Below the pieces are notes generated by a model. That model saw only the letters and a program-made list of their open reading frames with translations, did not search any database and was not told the origin of the DNA. Of a stretch of DNA of 64,000 bases, positions 1-8,629 are shown piece by piece. Location of the stretch: assembly GCF_014596915.1 (NCBI RefSeq), contig NZ_JACVWU010000001.1, positions 620,001 to 684,000 on the forward strand, given 5' to 3'. The position numbers and the translations under genes are program-made. This stretch comes from Streptomyces sp. TRM68416 (lineage in GTDB: Bacteria > Actinomycetota > Actinomycetes > Streptomycetales > Streptomycetaceae). Position 1 is the first letter of the stretch; the number at the start of each line of letters is the position of its first letter.

Positions 1-43
1 TTAACCCGGACGCACGTTCTGCGCCGACCTTGGAGTGACCGCC

Positions 44-2086
44 GTGCCTCTACCTCCCCTCCGTCCGCTCCTGCGCCCCCGGCTCCCGGTGAAGGCGCTG
101 GTGGCGGCCGCCCTGGGCGCCGCCTTCTGCGCCCAGGCCGTGGCCGCGCTGCTTCCCCACGTCCCGCTGCTGCTCGCGGCCACCGCCACCGCGCTGGCCG
201 TCGAGGGCGTGCTGTTCCGGTGGCAGCGGGGCATGCTGGCGGTGTTCGCCAAGTCGCACGCGGACATCACCGTGCGGCACGTAGTGCGGGACCTGCTGCT
301 GGTGGTCGGTCTGCTGCGGCTGGGCGGGCAGGAGCGGGAGACGGTGTACGCCCCGCTCGTCGCCGGTCTGCTGGCCTTCTACGCGCTGCACTGCGCGATC
401 CAGGCCGTCTCCGTCCTGGTCCGCCGCACCCGCACCCTACCGGTGGTGACCCGGAACATCGACGCCTCCGCGCTGCGGCTGTCCCCCGCGCCACCGCTCC
501 TGCTGCGCCGCCCCGGCCCCCGGCTGCTGGTCTACGGCCTGCCCTCGACGGCGGGCCTGCTGGGCACCGCGGCCACCGCCGACCCGCGCTGCGCGGCCCT
601 GGGCATCGCGCTGTCCCTGGGCCTTTCCCTGGTGGGCCTGTCCGGCCTGCTGCTGCGGCTGCTGCCGGGCCGCCGCCCGGCGGGCGAGCAGGAGGTGCTG
701 AGGTGGCTGGACGCGTGGCTGGCGGAGTACCGGCCGACCGTCGGGCTGTACTTCTCCGGCGGCACGTCCTCGGCCTACCAGGCGAACATGTGGCTGGAGC
801 CGATCGCGCGGCTGGACGGGCGCCCGCTGATCGTGCTGCGCGAGCGGTTCATGGTGCAGAAGATCGCGCCCACCGACATCCCCATCCTGTGTCTGCCCAG
901 GGTCTCCACGCTGATGCGGCTGGAGCAGTCCACCCTCCAGGTCCTCATCCACCCGTCGAACTCCGGCAAGACCTCCCAGGTGCTGCGCATCCCGACGCTC
1001 AAGCACACCTTCGTCAACCACGGCGAGAGCGACAAGCTGTCCTCCTGCAATCCGTACGCGAAGGCCTACGACGAGGTGTGGGTGGCCGGTCCGGCGGCGC
1101 GTGAGCGGTACGCGCTGGCCGAGGTCGGCGTCGAGGACAAGGACGTGGTGGAGATCGGCCGCCCGCAGCTGGACGCCGTACGGCGGTACGCGGGGCCGCC
1201 GACCGGGCCGTACACCACCGTGCTGTACGCGCCGACCTGGGAGGGCTGGGACGGGAACCCGGGCAACACCTCGGTGGTCGAGGCCGGGGAGAACCTCGTG
1301 CGGGCGCTGCTGGCGGATCCGGGGGTACGGCTGCTGTACAAGCCGCATCCGCTGACCGGCTCGGTCGATCCGCGGGCCGGGGCGGCCGATCTGCGGATCC
1401 GGGAGCTGGTGCGGGCGGCGAACCGGGAGCGGTCGGGGGAACGTCCCGCTGACGACGGCGAACTGGCCCGGCTGACGCGGGAGTTGGACCGGCTGACCAC
1501 GTCCGGCTTCCGGGCTCGGGCGGACCAGGTGGAGCGGATGATGGTGCAGTCGACGCCCGAGGCGGGGCGCGCGCAGGCGGTGGCGCGGGCCACGGCCGCC
1601 TGGGAGGAGGCCTACTGGGCGGCGCTGCCCGAGTGGGAGCACCAGGTCGTCACGGACGTCCGGCCCACGCTGTTCTCCTGCTTCGACCGGTCCGATCTGC
1701 TGATCAGCGATGTGTCGAGCGTGATCAGCGACTTCCTGGCGAGTGAGAAGCCGTACGCGGTGGCCAACACCAGCGGGCTCGCGGAGGACGTGTTCCGCAA
1801 GACCTTCCCGACCGTACGGGCGGCGACCGTGCTGACGCCGGACGCGGCCGGGGTGCCGACGCTGCTGGCGGCGGTGCGGGATCCGGAGAAGGACGAACTG
1901 GCTGCCGCGCGGGCCGAGTTGAAGCGCCATCTGCTCGGTCCGGCCGAGCCGAGCGCCCAGGAGCGGTTCAACACGGCCGTACAGGAGCTGGGTTCGGCCG
2001 CCCGGGAGCACCGGGCGCGGATGGCCGAGCGGCTGGCGGCGGAGGTACCGGAGCAACGGCAGGAGGACGCGCCCGCCCGCACGTGA
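44..2086 (+). CDS. TagF-like CDP-glycerol/polyol-phosphate polymerase (membrane N-terminus)
   Basis: The first roughly 215 residues hold several hydrophobic segments. The rest is a GT-B type domain of the CDP-glycerol:poly(glycerophosphate) glycerophosphotransferase (TagF/TarL) family, which polymerises polyol-phosphate wall polymers at the cytoplasmic membrane face. Family landmarks: NHGES near residue 325, YAPTWEG near 394, YKPHP near 431 and SDVSSVISDF near 555. It is a paralogue of the gene at 3496-5544, with almost the same length and spacing of motifs. GTG at 44 is preferred because GGAG lies 8 nt upstream; GTG at 35 is in frame but overlaps that site. An in-frame TAA at 2-4 shows the gene is complete. 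Its stop lies 4 nt from the stop of the convergent glycosyltransferase. The polyol substrate is not readable from sequence. Confidence 0.85.
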   Translation: MPLPPLRPLLRPRLPVKALVAAALGAAFCAQAVAALLPHVPLLLAATATALAVEGVLFRWQRGMLAVFAKSHADITVRHVVRDLLLVVGLLRLGGQERETVYAPLVAGLLAFYALHCAIQAVSVLVRRTRTLPVVTRNIDASALRLSPAPPLLLRRPGPRLLVYGLPSTAGLLGTAATADPRCAALGIALSLGLSLVGLSGLLLRLLPGRRPAGEQEVLRWLDAWLAEYRPTVGLYFSGGTSSAYQANMWLEPIARLDGRPLIVLRERFMVQKIAPTDIPILCLPRVSTLMRLEQSTLQVLIHPSNSGKTSQVLRIPTLKHTFVNHGESDKLSSCNPYAKAYDEVWVAGPAARERYALAEVGVEDKDVVEIGRPQLDAVRRYAGPPTGPYTTVLYAPTWEGWDGNPGNTSVVEAGENLVRALLADPGVRLLYKPHPLTGSVDPRAGAADLRIRELVRAANRERSGERPADDGELARLTRELDRLTTSGFRARADQVERMMVQSTPEAGRAQAVARATAAWEEAYWAALPEWEHQVVTDVRPTLFSCFDRSDLLISDVSSVISDFLASEKPYAVANTSGLAEDVFRKTFPTVRAATVLTPDAAGVPTLLAAVRDPEKDELAAARAELKRHLLGPAEPSAQERFNTAVQELGSAAREHRARMAERLAAEVPEQRQEDAPART

Positions 2087-2090
2087 ACCG

Positions 2091-3299
2091 TCAGGCGGTC
2101 GCGGTCCGGCCGGTCGACCGCAGCAACCGGCGTGCCTTGCCCAGCGCCCGGCGCATGAAGGTGTCGATGCCGCCCTCCCGGTAGCCCGGGAAGGCGCGGG
2201 CCTCGCGGGGCTCGGCGAGGTACACGGAGTCGGGGACGCCGGCCTTGGCGTCGCGGAAGTACGGGTAGGCGAGGTACAGGCGGCGGCCCTTCTTCTCCAG
2301 GAGGGCCGTCGGCTGCTTCTTGGCCTTGGCGAACTTCAGGACCTCCAGGAGGAGTTCGGGCTGCTGCCGGGCCACCAGGTGCAGGCGCAGCCGCTGCTCG
2401 ACCTTGACACGGCGGGCGACGTCCTCGTTCCAGTAGGCCGCCATCAGCGGCGCGGCCAGTTCGAACTTGTGCCGCCGGACCTCCTTGCTGTCCTTGAGGA
2501 ACTTCGGGCCGAACTGCGGCAGCAGGGTGACGGTGAAGGGGCGGACCATGAGCACGTCGCGCTTGGGGCCCGGGGGGCACATCCGCGCGATCAGGTCCAT
2601 CAGGGCGCGCGCGGAGTCGAAGCGCAGGGCGTAGCCGCCGCTCTTCGTCACGTGCTTGCCGTCCTCGCGGCCCACCAGGTAGTAGCAGGTGTAGTCGGCG
2701 AGCACGGAGACGCCGTCGGCCCGCAGGTAGGCCTCCATCGTGAACAGGGCGTCCTCGCCGGTCCACAGGGACTCGTCGAACCGCATGCCGTGCCGGTCCA
2801 GCAGCGCGCGGCGGAACAGCTTCTGGGCGCTGAGCGTGAACTTGATGTTGGAGGACCAGACGTCGGTGCGGTCCAGCGTGCGGCCCCACATCGACTTCGG
2901 GGGGTTGCGGTTGATGCCCTCGACCCTGCCGAGGACGACGTCCGTGCCGTTGCGGTCGGCCATGGCGACCATCCGCTCCAGGGCCTCGGCGCCGAGCCGG
3001 TCGTCGGCGTCCAGGAAGAAGACGTAGCGTCCGGTGGCCTTGCCGAGGCCGACGTTGCGCGGGCCGCTGGGGCCGCCGGAGTTCTCCTGCCGGATCACGG
3101 TGACCTGCATGGGGGCGCGGGCCGCGAACTCCTCCAGGTACTCCCCCGTGCCGTCGGTCGAGCCGTCGTCGACCGCGATGACCTCGATGCGGGTCGCGTC
3201 CATGGTCTGCGCCTCGACGGACGCCAGGCACTCGACGAGATACGGCATCGCCTCGTAGGCACCGATGATCACGCTGACGTCGGGCTGGGTCACGGTCAC
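2091..3299 (-). CDS. Family 2 glycosyltransferase
   Basis: GT-A fold glycosyltransferase of 402 residues. The N-terminal DVSVIIGAYE strand, VDDGSTDGTG near residue 43 and the FLDADD metal-binding DxD-type motif near residue 94 are typical of GT2 enzymes that transfer a sugar from a nucleotide donor. No membrane segments are obvious, so it probably works at the inner face of the membrane on a lipid-linked or polymer acceptor. The GTG start has AAGGGG about 6 nt upstream. It lies between two TagF-like polymerase genes, which suggests glycosylation of the repeat or linkage unit of a wall glycopolymer; that role is inferred from context. Confidence 0.85.
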   Translation of the reverse strand: MTVTQPDVSVIIGAYEAMPYLVECLASVEAQTMDATRIEVIAVDDGSTDGTGEYLEEFAARAPMQVTVIRQENSGGPSGPRNVGLGKATGRYVFFLDADDRLGAEALERMVAMADRNGTDVVLGRVEGINRNPPKSMWGRTLDRTDVWSSNIKFTLSAQKLFRRALLDRHGMRFDESLWTGEDALFTMEAYLRADGVSVLADYTCYYLVGREDGKHVTKSGGYALRFDSARALMDLIARMCPPGPKRDVLMVRPFTVTLLPQFGPKFLKDSKEVRRHKFELAAPLMAAYWNEDVARRVKVEQRLRLHLVARQQPELLLEVLKFAKAKKQPTALLEKKGRRLYLAYPYFRDAKAGVPDSVYLAEPREARAFPGYREGGIDTFMRRALGKARRLLRSTGRTATA

Positions 3300-3438
3300 T
3301 CGGTTCCCCTTGGTAAACGGAAGGTTTTCTCCCGTATCTCCTTTTCGCTACCTACTAGACGGTTCATTTCAGAGAGCGGTTGCTCCGCTTCACCCATTTA
3401 GTGGGCCACGTCACAGTACGCATGAGGAAGGAAAAGGT

Positions 3439-3475
3439 TTCGGCCCCCGGGGAGGGAAACTCCTCGGGGGCCGAA
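3439..3475 (-). terminator. Intrinsic terminator of the second TagF-like gene
   Basis: TTCGGCCCCCG pairs with CGGGGGCCGAA and the stem continues through GGAG/CTCC around a GGAAA loop, about 16 pairs with one G-T. On the - strand it is followed by CCTTTTCC. It lies 20 nt after the stop at 3496. Confidence 0.8.
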
Positions 3476-3495
3476 GTGCGGGGCCGGACCGGCGG

Positions 3496-5544
3496 TCAGC
3501 CCGCCAGTTCCGCCTCTTCCGCCGCCGCGATCCGTGACTCCTGGCCGAGGTTGCGGGCCTCGGCCTTCAGGGAGAGGTTCGCCACCGCGGTGTTGAACTG
3601 GTCGATGGACGTCGGCTCGTCCGGGCCCAGCAGATACCGCTTCAGCTCGGCACGTTCCTCCGCCAGCGGGTCGGCGGCGGGGTCGCGGACCGCGTCCAGC
3701 AGACCGCCCAGCTCGGCGGCGCTGTTGGACAGGATCGTCGCGGCGCGCACCGCGGTGTTCTGCCGCTTGAACTCCTCCGCGCCCAGCTCGGCGGAGTCGG
3801 TGACCGCGTACGGCTTGCCGCTCGCGATGAAGTCGGAGACCACGCTGGAGATGTCGGAGACCATCGCGTCGGAGACGTTGAAGCAGTCGTACAGCCGCGG
3901 TTCGGCGCCCGTGATCACACGGTGCTCGTAGGAGCCGAAGGAACGCCAGTACGCGTCGTTCCACTCGGCGCGCAGCCGGGCGATCTCCTCGTGCCGGGCC
4001 ACGTCCACCACGCCGTCGCGGGTGGCCTCGGCCTCGTCGCCGCGCTCCTTGCCGTTGCCGGAGAGCTCGGCGATACGGGCCTCGATCCGGGCCAGCTCGG
4101 CCTTGGCCTGCGCCTGGGCGGCCGTGTCGGGCCGGTAGCGGGCGTCGGCGGCACGCTCGGCGGCGGCCTTCTCCACCAGGGCGGTGATCCGCCGGTGCGC
4201 GGCGCCGGCCTCGGCGCTGACGGTGCCGGTGAACGGGTGCGGCTTGTACAGGACACGGACCGGCGGGTCGGCCTGCACCAGCTGCTTCACGATGTTCTCG
4301 CCGGCCAGCATGAGCGAGGTGTTGCCGGGGTTTCCGTCCCAGCCCTCCCAGGTGGGCGCGTACAGCACGGTCGGGATGCGTCCGTCCGGCACGCCCTGCC
4401 AGGTCTGGATGGGCGCCAGCTGCGGGCGGCCGACCTCGACGATGTCGTCGTCGCGGACACCGACGTCCGCTATGGCGTACCGGTCGCGGCCCGCGCGTCC
4501 GGCGGTCCACACCTCGTCGTAGACCTTGCTGAACGGGTTGACGCTGGCCAGCTTGTCGCTGTCGCCGTGGCCGATGAAGACGTGCTTCATGGTCGGGACG
4601 CGCAGCATGTGGATGTTCTTGCCGACGTTCGCGGCGTACAGCGCCACGCGCACCGTGGACAGGTCCATGTTCATCAGGTGCACCCCGCCGGGCACGCAGA
4701 TGACGGGGACCGTGGTGGGCGCCAGGTTGGCCAGGATGACGCGCTCGCGCAGCAGGATCAGCGGCTTGGAGTCGAGCTGCTCCATCGTCTCCAGCCACAT
4801 GTTGACCTGGTAGGCGGAGTCCTTGGAGCCGGAGAAGTACAGCACCGTCTCGGGCCGGTACTCGGCCAGCCAGTCGTCGACGGCGGCCAGCACGGTGTCC
4901 GCGTTCGGCGGGATCCTGCGGCCGCGGACGTACGGCACGAGCGCGAGCACGTACAGGGAGCTCAGCAGCAGCGTCAGGCCCATGCCGAGGAACCCGGCCG
5001 CGGGCTCGTCCAGGAACGCCGAGACCAGCACGCCGCAGACGGCGATCAGGTCGAGGTGGAGCATCTTCTCGGCGGAGCGGTTCAGCAGTCCCCTCGGCGG
5101 GGCGTCGGGGATGCGGATGCGCGAGACCAGGTCAACGTTGCGGGTGGCGACCGGCATGCGGCGGCGGTTGCGGATCAGGGTGACCAGCGCGCCGTGCGGG
5201 GCCTGGAGGCCGTAGAAGAGGATGAAACCGGCGACCGCGGCGTAGAAGACCAGGTTGTCCGAGAGGTCCAGCCGGGCCAGCAGGAGGACCAGGAGCAGCT
5301 GCCTGATCAGGAAGCGGATCGACAGGCCTGCCCGCACCTTGCTCAGGCGGTTGACCAGGTAGCTGCCCCTGCGGTGCAGGAAGTGGTCCGCCAGGTACGT
5401 CACGGCGGCCGCGGCCGCGAAGGCGGGGACGCTCGGGACGAGCGCGGCGACCATGAGGCAGGGGAAGCCCAGCATCATGAGGACCGCCGCGGCCAGCTCG
5501 GCCGCGCTGCCCACCCGGGCGACGCGTATAGCGGTGGAAATCAC
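3496..5544 (-). CDS. TagF-like CDP-glycerol/polyol-phosphate polymerase, second paralogue
   Basis: Same architecture as the gene at 44-2086: an N-terminal block of membrane segments (about residues 1-210), then a glycerophosphotransferase-type GT-B domain with GHGDSDKL near residue 324, YAPTWEG near 395, YKPHP near 432 and SDISSVVSDF near 562. The internal stretch around residues 465-500 is charged and looks helical (EKAAAERAADARYRPDTAAQ). A GTG start is used. It lies 136 nt downstream of the cytidylyltransferase-SDR gene on the same strand, which probably supplies its activated polyol. Such duplicated polymerases occur in spore-wall glycopolymer loci of streptomycetes (general knowledge). 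Whether it primes or elongates cannot be told here. Confidence 0.85.
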   Translation of the reverse strand: MISTAIRVARVGSAAELAAAVLMMLGFPCLMVAALVPSVPAFAAAAAVTYLADHFLHRRGSYLVNRLSKVRAGLSIRFLIRQLLLVLLLARLDLSDNLVFYAAVAGFILFYGLQAPHGALVTLIRNRRRMPVATRNVDLVSRIRIPDAPPRGLLNRSAEKMLHLDLIAVCGVLVSAFLDEPAAGFLGMGLTLLLSSLYVLALVPYVRGRRIPPNADTVLAAVDDWLAEYRPETVLYFSGSKDSAYQVNMWLETMEQLDSKPLILLRERVILANLAPTTVPVICVPGGVHLMNMDLSTVRVALYAANVGKNIHMLRVPTMKHVFIGHGDSDKLASVNPFSKVYDEVWTAGRAGRDRYAIADVGVRDDDIVEVGRPQLAPIQTWQGVPDGRIPTVLYAPTWEGWDGNPGNTSLMLAGENIVKQLVQADPPVRVLYKPHPFTGTVSAEAGAAHRRITALVEKAAAERAADARYRPDTAAQAQAKAELARIEARIAELSGNGKERGDEAEATRDGVVDVARHEEIARLRAEWNDAYWRSFGSYEHRVITGAEPRLYDCFNVSDAMVSDISSVVSDFIASGKPYAVTDSAELGAEEFKRQNTAVRAATILSNSAAELGGLLDAVRDPAADPLAEERAELKRYLLGPDEPTSIDQFNTAVANLSLKAEARNLGQESRIAAAEEAELAG

Positions 5545-5603
5545 GGAGAAACCTGCTCTGGGAAGGTGAGTGCCGGTTTTGTTCTGAATTTATGGTGCTA
5601 CGG

Positions 5604-5654
5604 ATTCAGGCCTCTGCGAACGCTCCTTTAACGGGCACCCACAGAGGCCTGAAT
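5604..5654 (-). terminator. 13-bp inverted repeat after the cytidylyltransferase-SDR gene
   Basis: ATTCAGGCCTCTG (5604-5616) is perfectly repeated in inverse at 5642-5654, with a 25-nt loop. It begins 27 nt after the stop of the 5681-7177 gene on the - strand. There is no clear T-run, so it may act as a weak terminator or 3' stabiliser before the downstream polymerase gene. Confidence 0.55.
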
Positions 5655-5680
5655 TCCTCAAAGCTATATGCGCTCGATTA

Positions 5681-7177
5681 TTACACGCCGTCCTGGCGGT
5701 CGAGCACCGCGGCCAGGGCCGCCTCGAACCCGGAGGCCTTCGCCGCACCGGCCGTCGGGTCCTGCTGGCGGACGTCGATGACATGGCCGGTCAGCTCGGA
5801 CAGCAGCACGTCCAGCGAGGTACGGGCGACGGCCTCGGAGGAGAGCAGGCTGCCCGCCGGCTCCTGGCCGAAGGCCTTGGTACGCATCGGCGTGGCGGTG
5901 CGCTCGGGGTTGATGCAGTTCACCCGGACGCCGTCGCCGGCCCACTCGTCGGACAGCGCCTGGGTCAGGTTCACCATGGCGGCCTTGGTGGAGGAGTACA
6001 GGCTGTACTCGGCGCGGCCGCGGGTGTAGCTGCTGGAGGTGTACAGCAGCAGCTGGCCCTTGGACTCGGCCAGGTACTTGTAGGACGACCGGGCGATCTG
6101 CACCGGGGCCAGGTAGTTGACCTTCAGCGCCTCCTCGATGGTGGCGTTGTCGGTCTCGGCGAGCTTCCCTATGCGCAGCACGCCCGCGGTGTTCACGACG
6201 TAGTCGATGCGTCCGGTCTCCGCGTACGCCTTGGACAGCGCGTCGTCGACCTCCTCCGGGTTCTCCACGTGGGTGCCGGTGGTGGAGCGGCCCAGGGCGT
6301 AGACCTTGGCGCCGTAGGACTCGGCCAGCTCGGCGATGTCCTTGCCGATGCCGTAGGAGCCGCCGAAGACGACGACGGTCTTGCCGGTCAGCAGCTCGCG
6401 GTAGGCCTCCTCGGAGACCTGCTCGGGCACGGCGGTGGAGGCCAGCTGGAAGAGCTTGTCGGCGATGAAGACGTCGACGGGCTGGGTGACCTTCATGTTG
6501 TACTCGTCGCCCGCCACGACGTGGATCGGCACGTCCGGCAGGTACTTGAGTACGACGGAGCAGTCGTCCGTGGCCTGGAAGTTGGGGTCGCCGGCGGCGA
6601 CCTCGTAGGCCCGCCGGATCGTGGACAGCTTGAAGGCCTGCGGCGTCTGGCCGCGGCGCAGGCGGGAGCGGTCCGGGATCTCGGTGATGAACTCGCCGTC
6701 CTCGCCGTGCGTGCGGGTCACGATGATGGTGTCCGCGGACGGGATGGCCACGTCGACGGCCTGGAAGCGCTCCAGGGCGATGACGCAGTCGTCGATCACA
6801 CGCTGTGACAGCAGCGGCCGTACGGCGTCGTGGAAGAGGACGTTGAGGTCCTCGCCCTCGGCCAGGCCCTCGCCGAGCGCCTCGATGGCGCGCTCGGTGG
6901 TCTCGTTCCGGGTGGCGCCGCCCTCGATGATCTTCTTGACCTTCGTGAAACCGGCCTTGGCGACGATCTTCTCGATGTCGGGGACGTAGCCCGGCGCCAT
7001 CAGCACGATGACGTCGTCGATCGAGTCCGCGTTCTCGAAGGTGGTCAGGGTGTGCTCGATGACTGCCTTGCCGGCGATCTTCAGCAGCTGCTTGGGTATC
7101 GAGAGACCCACGCGCTGACCGGTACCGCCGGCGAGGATCACTGCGGTGGTACGGGGCTTGGCTATGTGCTGGGACAC
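5681..7177 (-). CDS. Fused IspD/TarI-type cytidylyltransferase and SDR reductase (CDP-ribitol synthesis type)
   Basis: Residues about 10-245 are an IspD/TarI-like nucleotidyltransferase: LAGGTGQRVGLSIPKQLL at the CTP site, HDAVRPL, and the TPQAF region. Residues about 262-490 are a short-chain dehydrogenase with GGSYGIGKD (Rossmann loop), a TSSSY serine region and YSLYSSTKAAM holding the YxxxK pair. This order is that of Haemophilus Acs1/Bcs1, which reduces ribulose 5-phosphate and makes CDP-ribitol. The substrate here is an inference. GTG at 7177 is preferred over upstream in-frame starts because AAGGTAGG lies about 8 nt before it. It stands upstream of a TagF-like polymerase on the same strand, consistent with making its activated polyol. 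Confidence 0.8.
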   Translation of the reverse strand: MSQHIAKPRTTAVILAGGTGQRVGLSIPKQLLKIAGKAVIEHTLTTFENADSIDDVIVLMAPGYVPDIEKIVAKAGFTKVKKIIEGGATRNETTERAIEALGEGLAEGEDLNVLFHDAVRPLLSQRVIDDCVIALERFQAVDVAIPSADTIIVTRTHGEDGEFITEIPDRSRLRRGQTPQAFKLSTIRRAYEVAAGDPNFQATDDCSVVLKYLPDVPIHVVAGDEYNMKVTQPVDVFIADKLFQLASTAVPEQVSEEAYRELLTGKTVVVFGGSYGIGKDIAELAESYGAKVYALGRSTTGTHVENPEEVDDALSKAYAETGRIDYVVNTAGVLRIGKLAETDNATIEEALKVNYLAPVQIARSSYKYLAESKGQLLLYTSSSYTRGRAEYSLYSSTKAAMVNLTQALSDEWAGDGVRVNCINPERTATPMRTKAFGQEPAGSLLSSEAVARTSLDVLLSELTGHVIDVRQQDPTAGAAKASGFEAALAAVLDRQDGV

Positions 7178-7358
7178 AGGTGACCTACCTTGGGGCGACA
7201 GGGAACGTGGAAATGGTCCCACTTCCGGTTACCGCAGTGCAAGGTGAGCGACCTCCACCGCATATGTGCGCGCAACCTGTCATTCACCTTGTACTCCTGG
7301 TGATAGGCGGAGCGGTTCCGCGGACGCCCTTGTAATTGCTGTGAGTAACCGCACAGGT

Positions 7359-8555
7359 TCAGCGGCGTCGCAACTTCTTCAGTGCGCGATGGCCGAGCAC
7401 CTTCACGAGTTCCTTGGAAGACGTCTGGTGAACGGTCCGCGGCTGCACGGGCGGCGCGACGTTCGGCACCGGTTGTTCGGCGGCGACCGCGGCGAGGGCT
7501 CCGTAGAGGGCCTGCGCGGCCACCTCCGGATCCATCCGCACCTTGCTCACCGCCTGCTCCTTCGCCTTCGGCACGGCCGACAGCAGCGCCGGGTCGCCCA
7601 GCACCCGTACGCCCATCGCGACGATCCGCTCCGTCATCTCCGCGCCGAGCTCGGCGGCGGCCTCGACCGCCCACTGCGGGGTGCTGATCTTCACGTCGTC
7701 GGGACCCGGTGAGCACGCGTTCTTCATATGGATGACGGCGCCGTACCGGATGAGCTTCGAATAGAGCTCGTCCGGCAGCTCATTCCCGCGGAATTCCGCA
7801 TTGAGATTCCGCAGCATTTCGGTCTCGGCGAGGGTGAGGGACCGGTTCGCCGTGTCCGGAACGGGCTGAAGGAGATTCTCCGGCAGCCCGAGCAGCCCCT
7901 CGAAGGTGCGCATCAGCCCGCCCCGGTCACGGTCGTCGACCACGACGACCGTGACCCGGTCCGCGCCCACGGCCCGCACCCAGCGCTCGACGAGCCGGTC
8001 GTGCCGGTGCCGCCGCCAGAAACTCGGGTTGGGCCTGTCGTACGGCGGCTTCTTCAGCTTGTGCTTCAGCCAGCGCTCGTAGTCCATGCGCAGGCCGTTC
8101 TGCACGTACTGCTGCCACTGCGAGGGCATGATCTTCGCCAGCGGGCGCAGGGTGACCAGCACGTGCACCCGGTCGCCGCCCAGCTCCCGGACGATCCGCT
8201 CAATGGTCTCGTCGTCGGGGGCGTCGGCGAAGAACTCGCTGCTGATCACCGAGGTGCGCTCGCCGGTGGCGGCGACCTGCTCGACCAGCGTCGCCCAGTG
8301 CTGCTCCTTGGGCTTCTGGTTGCCGATCATCCCGGGGCGGGCGCAGACCGCCAGGGCGGCCTGCATGGGGTGCCTGCTGGTGGCCGGGAAGTCGACGCCG
8401 TGCTCGGCCATCGCCTCCTTGGCGCCGAACAGCGCACCCTGGATCGAGGTGGTCCCGGTTTTGTGCGGGCCGATGTGCAACAGGCGGGTCCCGGCCGGCA
8501 GCGGGGTGACGGTGCCGTTGGCCGGGACTTCATCTCTCGTGCAGTCCGTCTCCAT
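7359..8555 (-). CDS. Sulfotransferase-like P-loop protein
   Basis: A 398-residue soluble protein. The motif LLHIGPHKTGTTSIQ near residue 28 is the PAPS-binding 5'-phosphosulfate loop (KTGTTS) of the sulfotransferase superfamily. A later VISSEFFAD and a VTLRPL segment fit the 3'-phosphate-binding strand, where a conserved Ser/Arg pair is expected. No membrane segment is seen. The acceptor is unknown; the position beside polymerase and glycosyltransferase genes suggests decoration of a wall glycopolymer, but this is inference. ATG at 8555 is chosen; an in-frame TTG lies 6 nt upstream and neither start has a strong ribosome binding site. The C-terminus is basic. Confidence 0.65.
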   Translation of the reverse strand: METDCTRDEVPANGTVTPLPAGTRLLHIGPHKTGTTSIQGALFGAKEAMAEHGVDFPATSRHPMQAALAVCARPGMIGNQKPKEQHWATLVEQVAATGERTSVISSEFFADAPDDETIERIVRELGGDRVHVLVTLRPLAKIMPSQWQQYVQNGLRMDYERWLKHKLKKPPYDRPNPSFWRRHRHDRLVERWVRAVGADRVTVVVVDDRDRGGLMRTFEGLLGLPENLLQPVPDTANRSLTLAETEMLRNLNAEFRGNELPDELYSKLIRYGAVIHMKNACSPGPDDVKISTPQWAVEAAAELGAEMTERIVAMGVRVLGDPALLSAVPKAKEQAVSKVRMDPEVAAQALYGALAAVAAEQPVPNVAPPVQPRTVHQTSSKELVKVLGHRALKKLRRR

Positions 8556-8629
8556 AGTCAAGGGACGGTAAGCCCCGTTGCTGAGGGACGCCTAAGAGCG
8601 GGCGGTGACAGTGACGAGCGCCACATCCG

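Noticed and set aside
35..43. Upstream GTG as start of the first TagF-like gene
   Set aside because: It overlaps the GGAG that serves the GTG at 44, and no site precedes it.
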